Assembly: GCA_027064405.1 (NCBI GenBank)
Contig: JAMOPP010000140.1
Location: 1-9,126 of the forward strand
Direction: 5' to 3'
Source of the DNA: Desulfurellales bacterium
GTDB taxonomy: Bacteria; Campylobacterota_A; Desulfurellia; Desulfurellales; Hippeaceae
DNA: 9,126 bases
Shown one piece after another: positions 7,268 to 9,126 of this stretch. The notes under the pieces are model-generated. The model did not search any database and was not told the origin of the DNA. It was given only the letters and a program-made list of their open reading frames with translations. How positions within the stretch are numbered: the stretch's first letter is position 1; the number at the start of each line of letters is the position of its first letter. Position numbers and translations under genes: made by a program.

Positions 7268-7690
7268 CTAAACGCATACTGCACTGTCTGTTTGTATTTT
7301 CTGTTTATTTATTAAAACCGGTTTGAATTTTAAGTCGTCTATATTTAAAACGCCGCGTAAAATTTCTTTTTCTTCTGTTTTTAACGGTTTTAAAACGCTT
7401 TTTAGATATTCGTGAGCTTTCCAAGGATTTGCGGAATCTCCGCAGGTAAAAAAATCGACCGATGCAAAGCCGTATTCCGGCCATGTGTGGATGGCAAGAT
7501 GCGATTCGGCTATAATAACCACTCCGCTTACGCCAAAAGGTTCAAATGTTCTAAAAGAAGACGATACCACTGTGGCATTTGACTTTATTGCAGCCTGTTT
7601 TAAAAATTTTTCAAGCTGAATTGGGTCGTTCAACAGTTCTCTGTCGCAGTCAAAATATTCAGCTAAAATGTGCCTTCCGAGTGCTTTCAC
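7268..7690 (-). CDS. speD: S-adenosylmethionine decarboxylase proenzyme (prokaryotic class)
   Basis: Makes decarboxylated S-adenosylmethionine, the aminopropyl donor for spermidine, using a self-generated pyruvoyl group. From the GTG at 7690 the product has 140 residues. The core is AESHLAIHTWPEYGFASVDFF. With this start, cleavage falls at Glu62/Ser63, and His68 and Cys83 take exactly the numbering of the Thermotoga maritima enzyme, which supports the start. GTG follows AAGGAGG (7705-7699) at 8-nt spacing. An upstream in-frame ATG at 7756 would add 22 residues but lies at the predicted transcription start, without a ribosome-binding site. It is the first gene of speD-pdaD-speB. Some bacterial SpeD homologues have become arginine or ornithine decarboxylases, but the pdaD next door makes the AdoMet role the simplest reading. 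Confidence 0.94.
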   Translation of the reverse strand: MKALGRHILAEYFDCDRELLNDPIQLEKFLKQAAIKSNATVVSSSFRTFEPFGVSGVVIIAESHLAIHTWPEYGFASVDFFTCGDSANPWKAHEYLKSVLKPLKTEEKEILRGVLNIDDLKFKPVLINKQKIQTDSAVCV

Positions 7691-7705
7691 CCATGTTTCC
7701 TCCTT
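7688..7705 (-). promoter_or_regulatory. Ribosome binding site fixing the speD GTG start
   Basis: On the minus strand AAGGAGG (7705-7699) is followed by 8 nt and GTG (7690-7688). An ATG two bases upstream of this GTG (7693-7691) is in a different frame and does not give the SpeD protein. The perfect Shine-Dalgarno sequence therefore favours the GTG start over the distal ATG at 7756. Confidence 0.85.
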
Positions 7706-7721
7706 GCAAAAAAATAAATTT

Positions 7722-7745
7722 TGTTTTATGAGCGAACATAAAACA
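7722..7745. repeat. Perfect 9-bp inverted repeat in the speD leader (operator or hairpin)
   Basis: TGTTTTATG and CATAAAACA form perfect arms (7722-7730 and 7737-7745) around a 6-nt centre (7731-7736). Relative to the predicted speD start site near 7750 it spans roughly +5 to +28, a typical repressor-operator position. In RNA it would be a 9-bp hairpin. On the minus strand a run of seven U (7714-7708) follows 7 nt after the stem, so attenuation is also conceivable, although the stem is weak (mostly A-U). Confidence 0.5.
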
Positions 7746-7756
7746 GCAAACATCAC

Positions 7757-7785
7757 TATCTATCATCCTTGTTATTAAAAGTCAA
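7757..7785 (-). promoter_or_regulatory. Putative promoter of the speD-pdaD-speB operon
   Basis: On the minus strand, -35 TTGACT (7785-7780) is followed after exactly 17 nt by a -10 TAGATA (7762-7757) that has a TG-A extension just upstream (7765-7763). The predicted start is near 7750, giving a leader of about 60 nt to the GTG. The -10 is only a moderate match; the -35, spacing and extended TG support it. Confidence 0.5.
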
Positions 7786-7878
7786 GATTGCCGTTTGCGT
7801 GAAATTATTTTTTTATCTTCTACATCACCTGACACCTACCGTTTATTCTTAAAAAATTAAATTACAGTAAAAAAACTA

Positions 7879-7907
7879 TTGACAAAACGGAATAATTATT
7901 GTAGTAA
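7879..7907 (+). promoter_or_regulatory. Possible upstream (distal) promoter of the porin gene
   Basis: A perfect -35 TTGACA (7879-7884) is followed by 17 nt and TAGTAA (7902-7907), a weak -10. Transcription would start near 7914, about 130 nt before the porin ATG, and would include both GGAG-loop hairpins. This is less convincing than the proximal promoter at 7973-8001. Confidence 0.35.
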
Positions 7908-7930
7908 TAGTGCCAATGAAGTTACTTTTC

Positions 7931-7953
7931 TTAAAAAGGAGGTGTTTTTTTAA
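7931..7953 (+). other. Orphan Shine-Dalgarno-like hairpin, distal copy
   Basis: TTAAAAA (7931-7937) can pair with TTTTTAA (7947-7953), leaving a 9-nt loop that begins GGAGG. AAGGAGG here is a full Shine-Dalgarno match, yet no ATG, GTG or TTG start of a plausible gene follows at usable distance. The stem is all A-U and so weak. Its geometry matches that of the hairpin at the porin ribosome-binding site. Confidence 0.3.
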
Positions 7954-7972
7954 AGCAAAGGGGTTGAGATAG

Positions 7973-8001
7973 TTGACAAATTGGTTTTTTAGTATTATTA
8001 T
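7973..8001 (+). promoter_or_regulatory. Strong sigma70-type promoter of the porin gene
   Basis: Consensus -35 TTGACA (7973-7978), a 17-nt spacer, and -10 TATTAT (7996-8001, 5 of 6 consensus bases). Transcription should begin near 8008, giving a leader of about 39 nt with AGGAGG 8 nt before the ATG. This is the best promoter match in the window, as expected for an abundant outer-membrane protein. Confidence 0.75.
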
Positions 8002-8021
8002 GCAAAAGATTTAGGAAATTT

Positions 8022-8044
8022 TTAAAACTTTTAGGAGGTTTTAA
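8022..8044 (+). other. Hairpin presenting the porin ribosome binding site in its loop
   Basis: TTAAAAC (8022-8028) pairs perfectly with GTTTTAA (8038-8044), with a 9-nt loop TTTTAGGAG (8029-8037). Most of the AGGAGG ribosome-binding site of the porin gene lies in the loop. An AGGA motif in a hairpin loop over a Shine-Dalgarno sequence is the arrangement recognised by CsrA/RsmA repressors. This is structural inference only. Confidence 0.4.
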
Positions 8045-8046
8045 GT

Positions 8047-9126
8047 ATGAAAAAAAGATTTATCAGTTTGGTAGCAGCAGCTGCATTGGTTGGATCGGTT
8101 GCAGCAGTTTCAACACCTGCAACATCACAGGCAGGCACGGTATCGGTAAAGGGTGATACTCAGGTTCAGATGTATGGATTCATAAAAGCTGAGTACTCTT
8201 GGTATAAACAGATGACCGGTAATCAGGAAAAATCCAATATGCCCAGCTACGAGAAGAAAGGATCAAAGCTATCGAAAGACACCTATGACAAGACGAATTA
8301 TGATGGTTATTCAGGTAATACGAGATTAGGTCTTACCTTTAAGAACGAAGACGCGAACCTTAACGGTAGGATAGAAAGCGACTTCCACAGTTCGGGTGAT
8401 ACTTTCAGGCTCAGAAGGGCATACATTCAGCACAACTTCGATAACTTCTATGTATTGATAGGTAAAGAGTGGATACTTGAAGATCATATGAGATCCGCAT
8501 CCATATCCGTATCACAGAGAAATCCTGCCGGTTTCAATGAAAGTATCGCAATGGTTCCACAGGTTAGAGTAGGCACAAATCTTGATTTGGGTAGCGCAAG
8601 CCTTGATTTGGCTTTGGCTTTTGAATCCGGTTCAAAAAAAGCTGTTAAATCAAGCGATGATGATGATGCTTTAGAGGTAAACAGGGTTGTTATGCCTTAT
8701 ACGGCGGCAAGGGCTGATTTGCATTTTGATACAGGCTTTGGAGCACCTGCAGGTGTCTATGCATGGGGTTCTGTAATACCTGTGAAGGTATCTAATGCTG
8801 ACGGAAGCGTTGTATCAGACAAATCCAAGACATCCTATGCATTTGGTGTAGGCGCAAAGGTTCCTGTATCTATGGTTACAATTGGAGCTCACTATCAGTA
8901 CTCCAAGGGTGCAACAGGTTATGCCGGTCTCTCCAATTATCAGCCTGCGAGTTATTACTCTAATGGCAAGGATGATGTAGAGGATACAAAGATGAATGCA
9001 TTTAATGCAAATGTGGTAGTATCTCCTATGCCTTCTTTAAGTGTAGGTGCAGAGTATGACTATGTAGAGTTTAAGAATGATGATGTATTCACAGGGAATG
9101 ATAAACCGAAAGTAACAACATACCTT
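8047..9126 (+). CDS. Outer-membrane beta-barrel porin (cut by window edge)
   Basis: The first 360 codons are visible and run off the right edge. Residues 1-29 form a signal peptide: basic MKKR, hydrophobic ISLVAAAALVGSVAAV, and a probable cleavage site at SQA|GTV (27-29). The mature part shows porin-like amphipathic strands rich in aromatics and Gly, for example VQMYGFIKAEYSWY near the mature N-terminus, and a FRLRRAYIQHNF segment typical of DcaP/OprP-like trimeric porins. Acidic or Lys-rich loop segments (e.g. SSDDDDA) lie between strands. Codon choice leans to AAC, TTC, TAC and GAC in places, consistent with high expression, as is the strong promoter. Substrate cannot be told from sequence. 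A general or anion-selective porin is the safest call; the exact family is uncertain. Confidence 0.85.
   Translation, partial: MKKRFISLVAAAALVGSVAAVSTPATSQAGTVSVKGDTQVQMYGFIKAEYSWYKQMTGNQEKSNMPSYEKKGSKLSKDTYDKTNYDGYSGNTRLGLTFKNEDANLNGRIESDFHSSGDTFRLRRAYIQHNFDNFYVLIGKEWILEDHMRSASISVSQRNPAGFNESIAMVPQVRVGTNLDLGSASLDLALAFESGSKKAVKSSDDDDALEVNRVVMPYTAARADLHFDTGFGAPAGVYAWGSVIPVKVSNADGSVVSDKSKTSYAFGVGAKVPVSMVTIGAHYQYSKGATGYAGLSNYQPASYYSNGKDDVEDTKMNAFNANVVVSPMPSLSVGAEYDYVEFKNDDVFTGNDKPKVTTYL

Larger units (their letters stand above)
7691..8046. other. Divergent control region between speD and the porin gene
   Basis: This 356-bp non-coding stretch holds, from left to right: the speD ribosome-binding site, a T-rich speD leader with a perfect 9-bp dyad (7722-7745), the speD promoter (7757-7785), an AT-rich spacer with no recognisable site (7786-7878), an upstream plus-strand promoter (7879-7907), a possible 18-codon reading frame, two GGAG-loop hairpins, and a strong porin promoter (7973-8001). 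I see no tRNA, known riboswitch fold or convincing terminator in it. Confidence 0.7.

Noticed and set aside
7691..7756. SAM-type riboswitch in the speD leader
   Set aside because: The leader is only about 60 nt, and it shows a single simple hairpin without the multi-helix core of known SAM riboswitches.
7943..7951. T-run after the orphan GGAGG as an intrinsic terminator
   Set aside because: There is no GC-containing stem before it; the only pairing is A-U and uses the T-run itself.

Overview
The window is a compact stretch of a low-GC (clearly A+T-rich) Gram-negative bacterial chromosome. The bacterial rplU-rpmA-obg gene order and a signal-peptide-bearing beta-barrel porin indicate a diderm bacterium. 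The rplU-rpmA-obg-proB order occurs in Campylobacterota and also in some delta-type lineages. Together with the AT-rich anaerobe-like gene style and a pyruvoyl-type polyamine pathway, my best guess is a Desulfurellales (Hippea/Desulfurella)-like or Deferribacteres-like organism. This is a low-confidence inference, not a reading of a marker gene.

Layout. (1) Positions 1-825, minus strand: the N-terminal third of phosphoenolpyruvate synthase (ppsA), running off the left edge, with its own promoter near 886-914. (2) 826-1115: a divergent control region. (3) 1116-5956, plus strand: a tightly packed seven-gene operon, rplU-rpmA-obg-proB-proA-nadD-rsfS. It covers ribosome components and assembly (L21, L27, Obg, RsfS), proline synthesis (ProB, ProA) and NAD synthesis (NadD). 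Most junctions overlap by 1, 22, 4 and 4 nt, implying translational coupling. (4) 5937-7690, minus strand: a polyamine operon transcribed speD-pdaD-speB, convergent with the first operon and overlapping its last gene by 20 bp. (5) 7691-8046: a second divergent control region, rich in promoters and dyad symmetry. (6) 8047-9126, plus strand: the first 360 codons of an outer-membrane porin, running off the right edge.

How the genes work together. PdaD would decarboxylate arginine to agmatine and SpeB would hydrolyse agmatine to putrescine plus urea. SpeD would make decarboxylated S-adenosylmethionine, the aminopropyl donor for spermidine. Only the aminopropyltransferase (SpeE) needed to finish spermidine is missing from the window. 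Both decarboxylases self-process to create a pyruvoyl cofactor, so the pathway needs no PLP. All key catalytic residues expected for these families can be seen.

Most of the window is conserved housekeeping. The parts that deserve a second look are non-coding: a perfect 9-bp dyad in the speD leader, and two matching 7-bp-stem/9-nt-loop hairpins, each showing GGAG in its loop, upstream of the porin. The compact pyruvoyl-based polyamine cassette is also of interest. I do not see mobile elements, CRISPR arrays, tRNAs or rRNAs.
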